Below the pieces are notes generated by a model. It made no database searches. It saw only the letters and a program-made list of their open reading frames with translations, and was not told the origin of the DNA. A program made the translations under genes and the position numbers. This document shows positions 54,962 through 64,000 of a stretch of DNA of 64,000 bases, piece after piece. The stretch comes from Clostridiales bacterium VE202-21. Lineage in GTDB: Bacteria; Bacillota; Clostridia; Lachnospirales; Lachnospiraceae. The stretch is from the NCBI GenBank assembly GCA_000509105.1, contig BAIF02000075.1, positions 1 through 64,000 of the forward strand. Direction: 5' to 3'. Every line of letters starts with the position of its first letter. Position 1 is the first letter of the stretch.

Positions 54962-56326
54962 TTATATTTTCATCTTCTTTATTCTATAGAAGTAATAGCA
55001 GATAAATAATATAGAAGTCATAATCCACGTAATCGGATAACTGAATATAATTGCCGATATGGTGGGCTGGATTTTGAGGGCGCCGACGATCCAGAGAACC
55101 CTTAGAAGGCAGACTCCGCACAGGGTGATGATCATAGGAATGATTACATCCCCGATGCCGCGCAGAGAACCGGAGAGGATCTCAATGAATACGAAGGTAA
55201 TATACCACGGAGTCACCTGCAAAAGCATTTCTGTACCGATCCGTATAACTTCGGTATCCGTGGTGAACAGCCGGAACAAGGGAACCCGTGCCGCAATCAG
55301 AAAGACGACGAGGGCCGCGGAGACCAAAAAATCTATGCCCAGGCTGACGCAGGTGATTTTCCGGATCCGGCCATTCTTACGAGCTCCGTAATTCTGCCCC
55401 ACAAATGTGGTGATGGAGATACCGAATGCGCTGCTAACCATCCAGAAAACAGCATCTAATTTTCCAAATACAGACCAGGCCGCAGCAGTATCGGTGCCGA
55501 AACCGTTCAAAGCAGCCTGAATGATGACGTTGGTAATGCTGTACATAACGGCCTCAACACCGGCGGGGATTCCGATGCGGAGCTGTGATTTCATTACAGA
55601 GCCGTGGAAACGGATCCGGCGGAGGAAAAGCCGGAGGATGCCTTCCGCTTTCATCAGTTTATGCGTGACAAGAGCGGCGCTGAAAGCCTGGGAAAGGAAG
55701 GTGGCCAGCGCCACACCCAGTACACCCATGCGGAAGATGACTACAAAGGCTGCATCCAGTACGATATTCAGAAAACAGCAGATAATCAGGTAATACAAAG
55801 GGTGTCTGGAGTCCCCAACCGCGCGCAGGATGCTGGAGCCCATATTAAAAATAAAGACGAAGAGAATGCCCGCAAAGTAGATGCGCAGATACAGAATAGA
55901 ATCAGCCATGATTTCGGCAGGGGTGTGCATCCAGGACAGCATGGACGGAGCAAGTACAATGCCGAGAATACTGATTATAATACTTCCCATGATTGAGAAA
56001 GCATAGGCCGTATGCAGGCTCTGCCTCACAGAACGTTCATCCTGTGCTCCGAAAAACTGTGCGATTACAACAGAAGCACCGGAGGAAAGTCCAGTGAAAA
56101 AGCCCACGATCAGGGCAATAATCTGTGCGGAAGACCCGCCCACGCTGGCCAGAGCCTCTTTCCCCACAAAATGCCCCACGATTACGGTGTCAATGGTGTT
56201 GTACAGCTGCTGGAAAAATGTACCGAATACAATCGGAAAAAAGAAAAGAAGAAGCTGTCTCCAGATGACACCCTCCGTGATTTGATTCGTAGTTTGACTG
56301 CCCCGCTTCATAAAAACCTCACTCAT
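54962..56326 (-). CDS. MATE-family efflux transporter
   Basis: 454 residues, twelve predicted helices, typical MATE features (FFFPIVFGTFFQQLYNTIDTVIVGHFVG near the N-terminus and VGQNYGARKNGRI in the middle). Uses an ion gradient to export drugs or metabolites. Divergent from the Nim-like gene with a 166-base shared control region. Substrate unknown. Confidence 0.93.
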   Translation of the reverse strand: MSEVFMKRGSQTTNQITEGVIWRQLLLFFFPIVFGTFFQQLYNTIDTVIVGHFVGKEALASVGGSSAQIIALIVGFFTGLSSGASVVIAQFFGAQDERSVRQSLHTAYAFSIMGSIIISILGIVLAPSMLSWMHTPAEIMADSILYLRIYFAGILFVFIFNMGSSILRAVGDSRHPLYYLIICCFLNIVLDAAFVVIFRMGVLGVALATFLSQAFSAALVTHKLMKAEGILRLFLRRIRFHGSVMKSQLRIGIPAGVEAVMYSITNVIIQAALNGFGTDTAAAWSVFGKLDAVFWMVSSAFGISITTFVGQNYGARKNGRIRKITCVSLGIDFLVSAALVVFLIAARVPLFRLFTTDTEVIRIGTEMLLQVTPWYITFVFIEILSGSLRGIGDVIIPMIITLCGVCLLRVLWIVGALKIQPTISAIIFSYPITWIMTSILFICYYFYRIKKMKI

Positions 56327-56492
56327 TTTTCTTATGTATATGTCATGTTTCCCAACTTAACAACGATACTATATCATGAAATACATCTGCTGTCGATAGG
56401 GCCTTGGAGCTCTTTACGCATGAATATTGAGTGCAGACTACTATAGTTTATGGTATGATAAAATATATTTGATGAAAGAGAGGGTAAACATA

Positions 56493-56969
56493 ATGCCGCG
56501 AATGAGAAGAAGAGACCGTGAAATTGAGAGCCGGGAAGAGATACTCCATGTATTGGATACATGTAAGGTCGTACATCTGGCCATGTATGATGAAGATGGG
56601 ATTTATATGCTGCCCATGAATTTTGGATATACATACGAAGACAATAACCTGGTAATTTATATCCATGCAGCACTAGAGGGCAAAAAGCTGGATCTGCTAA
56701 GAAAAAATCCTAATGTGGGATTTGAACTGGACTGTGACCATGAACTGATAGAAGGAAGAGTCCCATGCCAGTATGGATTCCGATACGCCAGCCTGGTGGG
56801 AAAAGGTGTGGCCGAGTTTGTGGAAGAGCCGCAGGAGAAGATGGAGGCATTGAGTATACTAATGAAATGCCAGACGGGAAAAGACTTTGAATTTACCGAG
56901 CGGCTTGTCACAATTGTGTCAGTTATTAAAATAACGGCAAAAGAACTGACTGGAAAACGGAGAGAATAG
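56493..56969 (+). CDS. Nim-like pyridoxamine-phosphate-oxidase-fold flavoprotein
   Basis: 158 residues. Opening MRRRDREIESREEILHVLDTC and the LPMNFGYTYEDNNLVIYIHAALEGKKLDLL core are characteristic of the NimA/5-nitroimidazole reductase group of FMN-binding split barrels. ATG 56493 follows GAGAGGG; in-frame upstream ATGs lack a site. Such genes are common in clostridia and do not by themselves mean drug resistance. Confidence 0.88.
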   Translation: MPRMRRRDREIESREEILHVLDTCKVVHLAMYDEDGIYMLPMNFGYTYEDNNLVIYIHAALEGKKLDLLRKNPNVGFELDCDHELIEGRVPCQYGFRYASLVGKGVAEFVEEPQEKMEALSILMKCQTGKDFEFTERLVTIVSVIKITAKELTGKRRE

Positions 56970-57010
56970 AAACGGTAGGCAAAGGGGTCTGACCCCTTTG
57001 CCTACCGTTT
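56970..57010 (+). terminator. Perfect 19-bp hairpin after the Nim-like gene
   Basis: Bases 56970-56988 pair perfectly with 56992-57010 around a 3-base loop (CTG); the arm is AAACGGTAGGCAAAGGGGT. It ends in GTTTT and begins right after the stop, so it likely terminates transcription. Confidence 0.8.
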
Positions 57011-57158
57011 TCAGAATTGTTTTACAATTACGATTTTACAAATTTCTTACAAAATCTTGAATTCTATTTGATTGTTTATTAAAAAACAGACTGCTATAAT
57101 TTCCGTAGTCTGGATTTTTACTGATAGAAGATACAAAGATTGAGAGGAGATTTATAAA

Positions 57159-58259
57159 ATGAAGAATTACAAATTGCTGACTCCGGGTCCGCTGACGACC
57201 ACAGACAGTGTAAAGAAAGAAATGCTGTTCGATCACTGCACCTGGGATGATGATTATAAATCAATTACACAGGATATTCGGAAAAAGCTTCTGGAGCTGG
57301 CACATGTTTCTGAGGAGGAGTATACGGTTGTCCTGATGCAGGGGAGCGGAACTTTTGGCGTGGAAGCGGTTTTGACCAGTGTGATAGCAAATGATGATAA
57401 GCTGTTAATTATTGCCAATGGCGCTTACGGCGAACGAATGGCGGATATCGCAGCGCATGCTGGTATTTGTCACGTTGTGTACAATGAAGTTTACTATAAA
57501 GTACCGGATGCGCAGAAGATTGCAGATATTCTCGACAACGATCCATCCATTACCCACGTATCCATGGTTCACAGTGAGACAACTTCCGGCATCCTCAATG
57601 ATATTGAAGCAGTCGCTAAGGCTGTGAAAGCAAGGAACCGTACGATGATAGTGGATGCAATGAGCAGTTTTGGAGGAGTGGATATTCCTGTAGGCGAGTG
57701 GGGAATCGACTTTATAATCAGCAGTGCGAACAAATGCATTCAGGGAGTGCCGGGATTCTCATTTATCATTGCAGACAGAGAAAAACTGATCGCAAGCAAA
57801 GGGAAAGCGAGAAGCCTTTCACTGGATTTATACGACCAGTGGGAGACAATGAACAAAGACGGAAAGTGGCGCTTTACCTCCCCAACACATGTGGTTCTGG
57901 CATTTTCACAAGCACTGAAGGAAATGGAGGAAGAAGGAGGGATCCCGGCAAGAAGCAGGCGTTATACCGAGAATAACAGGCTTCTGATTGAAAAGATGGC
58001 GGAGCTTGGAATCCATCCGTATATAGAAGCGGAACATCAGGGGCCAATCATCACAACTTTCTGCTATCCGGAGAACCACACGTTTTCTTTTACAGAAATG
58101 TATACATACATCAAAGACCGCGGATATGCAATTTATCCCGGAAAGGTAACAGAGGCGGATACATTCCGTATCGGTAATATCGGAGAGATATACAGAGACG
58201 ACATTTTGAAACTGATGGAGATTATAACGGAATTTCTGAGGGAGAGCAGCCATGAATAA
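57159..58259 (+). CDS. phnW: 2-Aminoethylphosphonate-pyruvate transaminase
   Basis: 366 residues, class V PLP aminotransferase. Opening YKLLTPGPLTTTDSVK, GSGTFGVEAVL (cofactor phosphate), IVDAMSSFGG and the PLP Lys in ISSANKCIQGVPG are as in PhnW. Converts 2-aminoethylphosphonate and pyruvate to phosphonoacetaldehyde and alanine. The stop overlaps the phnX start by 8 bases. No phosphonate transporter is in the window. GAGAGGAG precedes ATG 57159. Confidence 0.94.
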   Translation: MKNYKLLTPGPLTTTDSVKKEMLFDHCTWDDDYKSITQDIRKKLLELAHVSEEEYTVVLMQGSGTFGVEAVLTSVIANDDKLLIIANGAYGERMADIAAHAGICHVVYNEVYYKVPDAQKIADILDNDPSITHVSMVHSETTSGILNDIEAVAKAVKARNRTMIVDAMSSFGGVDIPVGEWGIDFIISSANKCIQGVPGFSFIIADREKLIASKGKARSLSLDLYDQWETMNKDGKWRFTSPTHVVLAFSQALKEMEEEGGIPARSRRYTENNRLLIEKMAELGIHPYIEAEHQGPIITTFCYPENHTFSFTEMYTYIKDRGYAIYPGKVTEADTFRIGNIGEIYRDDILKLMEIITEFLRESSHE

Positions 58260-59060
58260 AAATATAGAGGCAGTTATATTTGACTGGGCGGGAACAACGG
58301 TAGATTACGGCTGTTTTGCACCGGTAAAAGCATTTGCCGAGGTATTCAGACAGGCAGGAATTGAGCCCACAATGGACGAGGTAAGAGAGCCAATGGGAAT
58401 GCTGAAAAGAGATCATATTAAAACAATGCTGGAAATGCCAAGAATCCGTGATTATGGGAAAAGAAGTACGAAAAATCCCCATCAGAGGCGGATATCGATC
58501 AATTATATGCGTCCTTTGAAGATAAATTACTGGGAATACTGGATGAATTTGCCGATCCCAAGCCACACGTACTGGAAACTACAGCCAGGCTGCGTGAACT
58601 GGGAATCAAAATAGGCTCCACTACAGGCTATACAGACGAAATGATGCAGATCGTCGTGCAAAAAGCCAGAGAGGCAGGATATGAACCGGATGCATGGTTC
58701 AGCCCCAATTCCGTCGGAAATGCAGGGCGCCCCTACCCGTATATGATCTTCAAAAACATGGAAGTTCTCAGAGTAAAATCCATAGATCATGTCATCAAGG
58801 TAGGAGACACCATATCTGACATCAAAGAAGGAAAAAATGCAGGCGTCTATACCATAGGAGTAGTAGAAGGCAGCTCAGAAATGGGCCTGACAGAATCTGA
58901 ATACAACGCACTGCCGGAGGCAGAAAAAAAAGATAGAGCAGAGGCAGTAACCAGCAGATTCATGGATGCAGGCGCAGACGCAGTAATCCTGAATATGAAC
59001 GAGCTGCTGGAAATTGAAATGTTTAGGGAGATGGCTAAGGGTCGCTGTGCGGAATCGTGA
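58252..59060 (+). pseudogene. phnX: Phosphonoacetaldehyde hydrolase, -1 frameshifted
   Basis: HAD-family PhnX. Nucleophile Asp in VIFDWAGTTVD and Schiff-base Lys in MGMLKRDHIK are present in the first frame. After PRIRD (58452) the protein continues only in the -1 frame (WEKKYEKSPSEADIDQLY, then GSTTGYTDEMM, VGDTISDI). One T missing near 58453 explains it; the restored length of about 269 residues is normal. The C-terminal residues FREMAKGRCAES run into the inverted-repeat element at 59044, so the native end may have been replaced by the insertion. With phnW it degrades aminoethylphosphonate to acetaldehyde and phosphate. Confidence 0.85.
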
Positions 59061-59294
59061 CAGGACTCTTTTGGATGCGGAATTGTGGTGTAACAGCCGC
59101 TAATCAAAATAAAAGCCAACATGATGAATACCGCCGACAAACACGGGAATGCAGGATGCATTCCCGTATAAGTCGGCTTGAAAGCAGGGCTGGAGGCCCT
59201 GCTTTCAATTCATATGTTGGCTTTCATTTTGATGAAGCGGCTGTTACACCACAAAAGACGCATCCAAAAGAGTCCTGTCACGATTCCGCACAGC
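59044..59294. repeat. 251-nt inverted-repeat element with two internal hairpins
   Basis: Outer arms 59044-59129 and 59208-59294 pair almost completely: 36 bp perfect (59044-59079 with 59259-59294), a short mismatch, 19 bp perfect (59083-59101 with 59236-59254), then about 25 bp with one mismatch and one bulge. Inside lie a hairpin 59133-59177 (GCCGAC/GTCGGC enclosing ACGGGAATGC/GCATTCCCGT) and another at 59178-59208 (13-bp stem, loop TGGAG). A three-way-junction RNA or a cruciform is predicted. It overlaps the end of phnX and has no T tract. It may be a MITE-like insertion or a structured RNA. Confidence 0.85.
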
Positions 59295-59536
59295 TGGGCT
59301 TTACCCAGTCGTAAGAAACATTCCATATTCCGGAGGAGGCGCTGGCGGGGGCGGCGTATTTATAATGGCTATGCGGATAAGCGTGGTTAAAAGAAAAATA
59401 TGCGACTCCGCAACGGGCTGCTTTCAGCCCCCCTCCCCTGCTTCCCGGCGGCATCCCTCACCGTATTTTAGACAGGCGTCCCTCCACCAGAAAATCCTCC
59501 TCCCAATTTTACCTGATTGTGGAAGAAATAAAAAAG
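59295..59536. other. Gap between the inverted-repeat element and the hydrolase promoter
   Basis: No gene seen. A GC-rich stretch (59330-59480) contains a small hairpin GGGCTG/CAGCCC (59415-59430) without a T tract. Confidence 0.4.
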
Positions 59537-59565
59537 TTGACAGATTTCATTTTTTGTATTAGAAT
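59537..59565 (+). promoter_or_regulatory. Consensus sigma-A promoter of the cell-wall hydrolase
   Basis: TTGACA (59537-59542), 17 bases, TAGAAT (59560-59565). It leaves a leader of about 110 AT-rich bases before the start at 59682. Confidence 0.75.
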
Positions 59566-59681
59566 GACTTTTGTAACAAATTTGTAATATCTGTAATAAG
59601 TTTGAAATTAAAAGCATATATTTTATTACAAGCTTATTAAGAATACTTAAAGATATTGCAACAAATCAGGAGGTCAAGTAT

Positions 59682-60398
59682 ATGTTACAGGGTAAAAAAT
59701 TTATAACAGTATTGTCAGCAGTGACGGTGTGTATGACATTCACAGCTGGCTTTACTACACAGGCGGCTTCACAGATGCCTGTGGCAGTTACAATTGATAC
59801 AGCAGATAAACAGGAAGGAGATACATTACTGTTAGAGACCGTAAAAAGCATTCCGGTAGAGCAAACAGCAGAGATAAAGAAAGCAGCAAAGGAAGCAAAA
59901 GCTGCTTATGAGGAGGAACAGAAAAAGATAGCGGAAGAGAAAAAGCGGAAAGAGGAAGAAGAAAGGCTCGCCGCTGAAGAGGCTCAGCGTGCGGCTGAAG
60001 AAGAGGCCCGTGCGGCTGAGGAAGCCGAGGCGGCAGCAGCGTCAGCGGCTGTGGCACAGCCCGTGGCAGCGGGAGACCAGGAACTGCTGGCAGCAATTAT
60101 TTTCTGTGAGGCGGGAAATCAGCCTTATGAAGGACAGGTTGCCGTGGGAGCCGTTATTATGAACCGGGTACGCAGCGGGGTATATCCGAACAGCGTTTCA
60201 GAGGTTATTTACCAGTCGGGACAGTTTGGGCCGGCTATGACGGGCTGGCTGGACAGCGTGCTGGCGAGCGGGGGGTACACCGATACTGCTATGCAGGCGG
60301 CAGCAGACGCAATTGCCGGATCTAATCCAATCGGGGACTGCCTTTACTTTGGGAATGGAGATTATGGAATCCAGATCGGGGATCATTTCTTCCATTAG
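59682..60398 (+). CDS. Secreted SleB/CwlJ-type cell wall hydrolase
   Basis: 238 residues: signal peptide (1-30, LSAVTVCMTFTAGFTTQAAS), a short linker, an Ala/Glu/Lys-rich coiled coil (about 65-120) and a C-terminal hydrolase_2 domain (about 128-238) with the catalytic Glu in AAIIFCEAGNQPYEGQVAVGAVIMNRV. This domain is the lytic transglycosylase-like unit of spore germination and vegetative hydrolases. AGGAGG precedes ATG 59682. The strong vegetative promoter suggests use in growth rather than only in spores. Confidence 0.92.
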   Translation: MLQGKKFITVLSAVTVCMTFTAGFTTQAASQMPVAVTIDTADKQEGDTLLLETVKSIPVEQTAEIKKAAKEAKAAYEEEQKKIAEEKKRKEEEERLAAEEAQRAAEEEARAAEEAEAAAASAAVAQPVAAGDQELLAAIIFCEAGNQPYEGQVAVGAVIMNRVRSGVYPNSVSEVIYQSGQFGPAMTGWLDSVLASGGYTDTAMQAAADAIAGSNPIGDCLYFGNGDYGIQIGDHFFH

Positions 60399-60436
60399 GA
60401 AAGAAAAGTTTATGTAATAATTTAAATACATTTTAA

Positions 60437-60523
60437 AATGCTGCAGGATAGATAGTAGTACATCGAATAATAAATAACAGTAAGTTACTTATTTTCGAGG
60501 ACTACTATCTATCTCGCAGCATT
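60437..60523. terminator. Long hairpin between convergent genes
   Basis: AATGCTGC...ATAGATAGTAGT (60437-60459) pairs with 60501-60523 over 23 positions with two mismatches, and the inside (about 60464-60497) pairs imperfectly again. T-rich on one side and A-rich on the other, so it can serve as terminator for both the hydrolase and topB. Confidence 0.65.
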
Positions 60524-60636
60524 CTTTAATTATAATCATACTTCATAATTTATAATGTCAATAAACAATTTGGCGTAAGTCAAAAATCCATACACCGGTA
60601 TAGTGCAGCCGGATCAGTTGCCTATAAAAATGGGCA

Positions 60637-62831
60637 CTATAAATGAATATCCAGCTTTGAAAATGCATCCGCGAAAGCGTTATTCACCGGTTCCTTCACT
60701 TCCCTGGCCTGCTTTTTCAAATAGTTATTCACGTCTTTCTTACTTGCCCCCTTGCCTTCTTTTGCCCGTCTGGCTTCGAACGCACTTAGTTTTTCCTTAT
60801 GCCCGCAGGAGCAGACAAACCGCTGTCCATCCCCCTTGCCAACCAGCTCCATTTTCTTGTGGCAGACCGGGCAGCGGGCATTGGTGCGGCGGGAAATGGT
60901 CTCACGATGTCCGCATTCTCTGTCCTGGCAGACCAGCATCTTGCCGTGTTTGCCATTGACCTCCAGCATATATTTTCCACATTCCGGGCACTTAGTACGG
61001 GTCAGGTTATCATGCCGGAATTTTCCGTCCCCGGTTTTAATCTCCTGGATCAAAGCCTGTGTGTAATGCTCAATCTCATCCATAAAGTGCCGGTCTGTTT
61101 CCTTGCCCTTGGCGATTGCCTGAAGACGGAGTTCCCAGTCAGCGGTCAGTTCCGGGCTTTTTAAATCTCCGGGTACCAGCTCCAGGAGCTGCCTGCCCTT
61201 GGCTGTGATATGGATCTCATTGCCACGTTTTTCCATCAGAAAACTGTTGAACAGTTTGTCGATGATATCCGCGCGTGTTGCAACGGTTCCGAGACCTCCG
61301 GTCTCGCCCAGTGTTTTGATCAGCGTCTTATCCTTATGCTGCATATATTTGACCGGATTCTCCATAGCGGCGATCAGTGTGCCTTCTGTGAAATATGCGG
61401 GAGGTTTTGTTTTTCCTTCTGTTATGTTCAGGCTGCTTACTTGCAGTTTCTGTCCCTTGTGTACTTTCGGCAGAGTTTGTTTGATGTAAATTTCTTCCGC
61501 TTCTTCCTCATCTGTATCTTCGAAGCCAGCCTCATATACTTCCTTCCAGCCGGCCTGTCTGATCACATTTCCTTTGGCCGTAAACACCTCCTGGGAAATC
61601 CTGCCTTTTAGTGAGGTTTCTTCATATTCGCATGCCGGGGATAAAACGGCCAGGAAACGCCGCACAACCATATCGTATATTTTTCGCTCCTCGTTTGTCA
61701 TATGATCCAGCTGTACAAACTGTTCTGTAGGAATAATGGCGTGATGGTCTGTGACTTTAGCATTGTCCACAAAAGATTTATTGGCCTTAATGGGCTGCAT
61801 GGTCAGCGACCTGCAATCTTACTGTAAGGGCCGACTGCACAGGCCTTGAGGCGTTCTTTTAGTGTTACCGTCATATCGGAAGTGAGATAGCGGGAGTCCG
61901 TCCTTGGGTAGGTCAGTACCTTGTGGTTTTCGTACAGGCGCTGCATGATGTTTAAGGTCTCCTTTGCCGAAAAACCAAAACGCTGGTTCGCTTCGCTCTG
62001 CAGTGTTGTCAGATCGTAGAGCGCAGGAGAGAAGGATTTTTTATCCTTTTTTATGACCTCTGTAATCTCAAGTGCACCGCCGCACTGCTTATAAAGCTTT
62101 TGAATCCGTTCCTGGTCAAATGTCCTTGAAGAGCCGGCCTGGCTGTCGCACCACAGAAACGTGATTCCTCCGGCAGATGCTTTCATCCCATAAAAAGGCT
62201 GTGGCTTAAAACTGCGGATTTCTTCTTCGCGTGCAGCGATCATGGCTAGCGTAGGCGTCTGTACGCGTCCACAGGAGAGCTGTGCGTTATATTTACAGGT
62301 CAGCGCCCGCGTAGCATTGATGCCCACCACCCAGTCGGACTGCGCCCTGGCAATAGCGGCTCTGTAAAGGTTGTAATAAGCTTTCCCTGGTTTCAGGTTC
62401 GCAAAACCTTCCCGGATAGCTTTATCTGTTACAGATGAAATCCAGAGACGCTGCAGTGGCTTTTTGCTTCCCGCTTTGTCCAGAATCCAGCGGGCAACCA
62501 GCTCGCCTTCGCGTCCGGCATCGGTTGCAATGATGATATCGGATACGTCCTTGCGGTAAATCAGCTCTTTGACCGCATGAAATTGTTTTCCGGTCTGTTT
62601 GATGACCACCAGTTTCCATTCTTTAGGGATCATGGGGAGTGTGTCCATGTTCCAGGTTTTATACTGCTCGCCATATTGTTCGGGATCTGCCAGGGTGACG
62701 AGATGTCCCAGCGCCCAGGTAACGATATATTCATTTCCTTCTATATAAGAGTTTGTCTTCTTTGTACAGCGCAGGACTCTGGCGATATCCCTGGCCACAG
62801 AAGGTTTTTCGGCAATCACAAGATGTTTCAT
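60637..62831 (-). pseudogene. topB: DNA topoisomerase III, -1 frameshifted
   Basis: Type IA topoisomerase. The first part (62831-61803) has the Toprim domain (MKHLVIAEKPSVARDIARVL, ATDAGREGE) and the catalytic Tyr in YPRTDSRYL; it stops after PYSKIAGR. The rest (61800-60637, QPIKANKSFVDNAKVTDHHAIIPTEQ onward) is in the -1 frame and carries the remaining core and C-terminal zinc ribbons (CPECGKYMLEV, CPVCHKKMELV). One base missing near 61809-61814 restores a single protein of about 730 residues. Removes supercoils and decatenates; a Lachnospiraceae chromosome usually keeps it intact. TopB of mobile elements is an alternative origin. Confidence 0.85.
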
Positions 62832-62862
62832 TGAAGTCTCCTTTTATTGAACTTTTTGGGTA

Positions 62863-63705
62863 CTATATATTATGAAATCCTTTTCCGATGATTTCACTTG
62901 TATTCGAAATCAGAATAAATGCTTCCGGCTGATTTCCCTTAATAAAGTTACGAAGCTTTACTGCCTGGGGACGGTTAAGGGCCGTAAACACGATATACTT
63001 GTCTCTGCCCGAAAAAGCGCCCTGTGCATGGCAGACGGTGGCACTGCGGTGCAGAGTATTTACAATGAAATCACAGATGGGTTCCGGTTCATCGCATACG
63101 ACATTGAAATACTTGGAGAGGTTAAAACTTTCGATAAACGTATCGATCATGAATGAGCGGATTGCCAGGCCAAGGAAGGAATAAAGCCCTGTCTTTATAT
63201 CGAACATAAAGCAGCCTGCGATGGTAATAAGGATATCGGTGATGAGCAGCGCGCGTCCAATATCAAAACTGGAATATTTTCTCAGTATCATGGCAATGAT
63301 ATCCGTACCGCCGCTGGATGACCCGATGTTAAACAATACAGCAGAACCCAGAGAAGGCAGTGCAATGGCAAAACAGAGCTCCAGCATGGGCTGGTCTGTC
63401 AGCGGGTGGGTGATCGGATAAACACGCTCCAGAACGGATAACGTTACAGAAAGCAGGATACTGCAGTAGGCAGTCTTAGCCGCGAACTTACGGCCTAACA
63501 CAATAAATCCTATGACCAGCAGTATCATATTCATGACAAAGGTAAAATCACTGGCAGACATGAATCCGGTCTTGGCTACTAGAACCGCCAGGCCCGTGAT
63601 ACCTCCGAATGTAAAATTATTAGTAAATTTGAAAAAGTAAGTACCGACAGCCATAATCAGTGTACTGCTTGTCAATAATAGAAAATGCTTCAGTTTACCC
63701 TTCAT
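62863..63705 (-). CDS. YitT-family membrane protein (DUF2179)
   Basis: 280 residues from the ATG at 63705 (GGGGAGC upstream). Five to six helices with the YitT signatures FTNNFTFGGITGLAVL and GSSSGGTDIIAMILRK, and a C-terminal cytosolic DUF2179 domain (HAQGAFSGRDKYIVFTALNRPQAVKLRNFIKG). Function not established; a transporter role is suspected. Oriented away from enolase. Confidence 0.92.
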   Translation of the reverse strand: MKGKLKHFLLLTSSTLIMAVGTYFFKFTNNFTFGGITGLAVLVAKTGFMSASDFTFVMNMILLVIGFIVLGRKFAAKTAYCSILLSVTLSVLERVYPITHPLTDQPMLELCFAIALPSLGSAVLFNIGSSSGGTDIIAMILRKYSSFDIGRALLITDILITIAGCFMFDIKTGLYSFLGLAIRSFMIDTFIESFNLSKYFNVVCDEPEPICDFIVNTLHRSATVCHAQGAFSGRDKYIVFTALNRPQAVKLRNFIKGNQPEAFILISNTSEIIGKGFHNI

Positions 63706-63784
63706 CTGTATGCTCCCCGTAATGTACATAATTTTGAAATTAACAGCCTCTCACTCTATCCGAATTGTAACGCCCGGAATATGA

Positions 63785-64000
<216 letters not shown>

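Noticed and set aside
59044..59294. Retron msr-msd region
   Set aside because: The layout of a long outer stem around hairpins is reminiscent, but there is no reverse transcriptase gene within the window.

Overview
The window looks like a chromosome segment of an anaerobic, low-to-mid GC Firmicute, most likely a Lachnospiraceae-type gut Clostridium. Evidence is the strong AGGAGG ribosome binding sites, YesM/YesN two-component systems beside sugar ABC transporters without their own ATPase, DUF624/YesL, an FMN-riboswitch-controlled ribU, a BceAB-like ABC module, a Tn916-type integrase and a YitT protein. All assignments come from reading motifs and remembered family sequences; no database search was run.

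Region 1 (1-43.7 kb) is a large, almost entirely + strand carbohydrate island in four blocks. (a) 0.1-17.4 kb: a membrane-anchored protein, three Cys-type S1 sulfatases, a YesM/YesN pair, a sugar ABC importer, a GH120-type beta-xylosidase-like enzyme, DUF624 and a broken FAD oxidoreductase. (b) 17.9-27.3 kb: aldehyde dehydrogenase, a galactarolactone-cycloisomerase-like enolase-superfamily enzyme, D-galactonate dehydratase (DgoD-like), two permeases, a 2-keto-3-deoxysugar kinase, a KDPG/KDPGal aldolase, a solute-binding lipoprotein and an IclR regulator. (c) 27.6-35.3 kb: a third ABC importer, a GH117-like anhydro-galactosidase and a second YesM/YesN pair. (d) 35.7-43.7 kb: aldehyde dehydrogenase, an enzyme closely resembling 3,6-anhydro-L-galactonate cycloisomerase, an SDR, an aldolase-VOC fusion, a KDG kinase, a zinc alcohol dehydrogenase and a URO-D-like protein.

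Blocks (c) and (d) together contain every step expected for releasing 3,6-anhydro-L-galactose (agar/porphyran-type sugar) and taking it to pyruvate and glyceraldehyde-3-phosphate. Block (b) fits the parallel D-series route (3,6-anhydro-D-galactose of carrageenan and/or D-galactonate) through 2-keto-3-deoxy-D-galactonate. The sulfatases and glycosidases lack visible signal peptides, so sulfated oligosaccharides are probably imported and dismantled inside the cell. The best single reading is a red-algal galactan (or related sulfated glycan) scavenging island.

Region 2 (43.7-47.5 kb) is a small or decayed Tn916-type integrative element: sigma-like gene, GC-rich remnant, MazF-like toxin, excisionase and tyrosine integrase, with CGACA repeats near both ends. 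Region 3 (47.5-64 kb) is ordinary chromosome: FMN riboswitch-ribU, LytTR/DUF3021-like pair, BceAB-like transporter with a NarL-type two-component system, MATE exporter, Nim-like flavoprotein, phnW-phnX, a striking 251-nt inverted-repeat element, a SleB/CwlJ-type hydrolase, topB, YitT and the start of enolase.

Six genes (FAD oxidoreductase, block-b binding protein, second YesN, sigma-like gene, phnX, topB) are each interrupted by an apparent loss of exactly one base, mostly in homopolymers. The uniform type suggests uncorrected sequencing deletions as much as gene decay; raw reads should be consulted before calling any of them a pseudogene.
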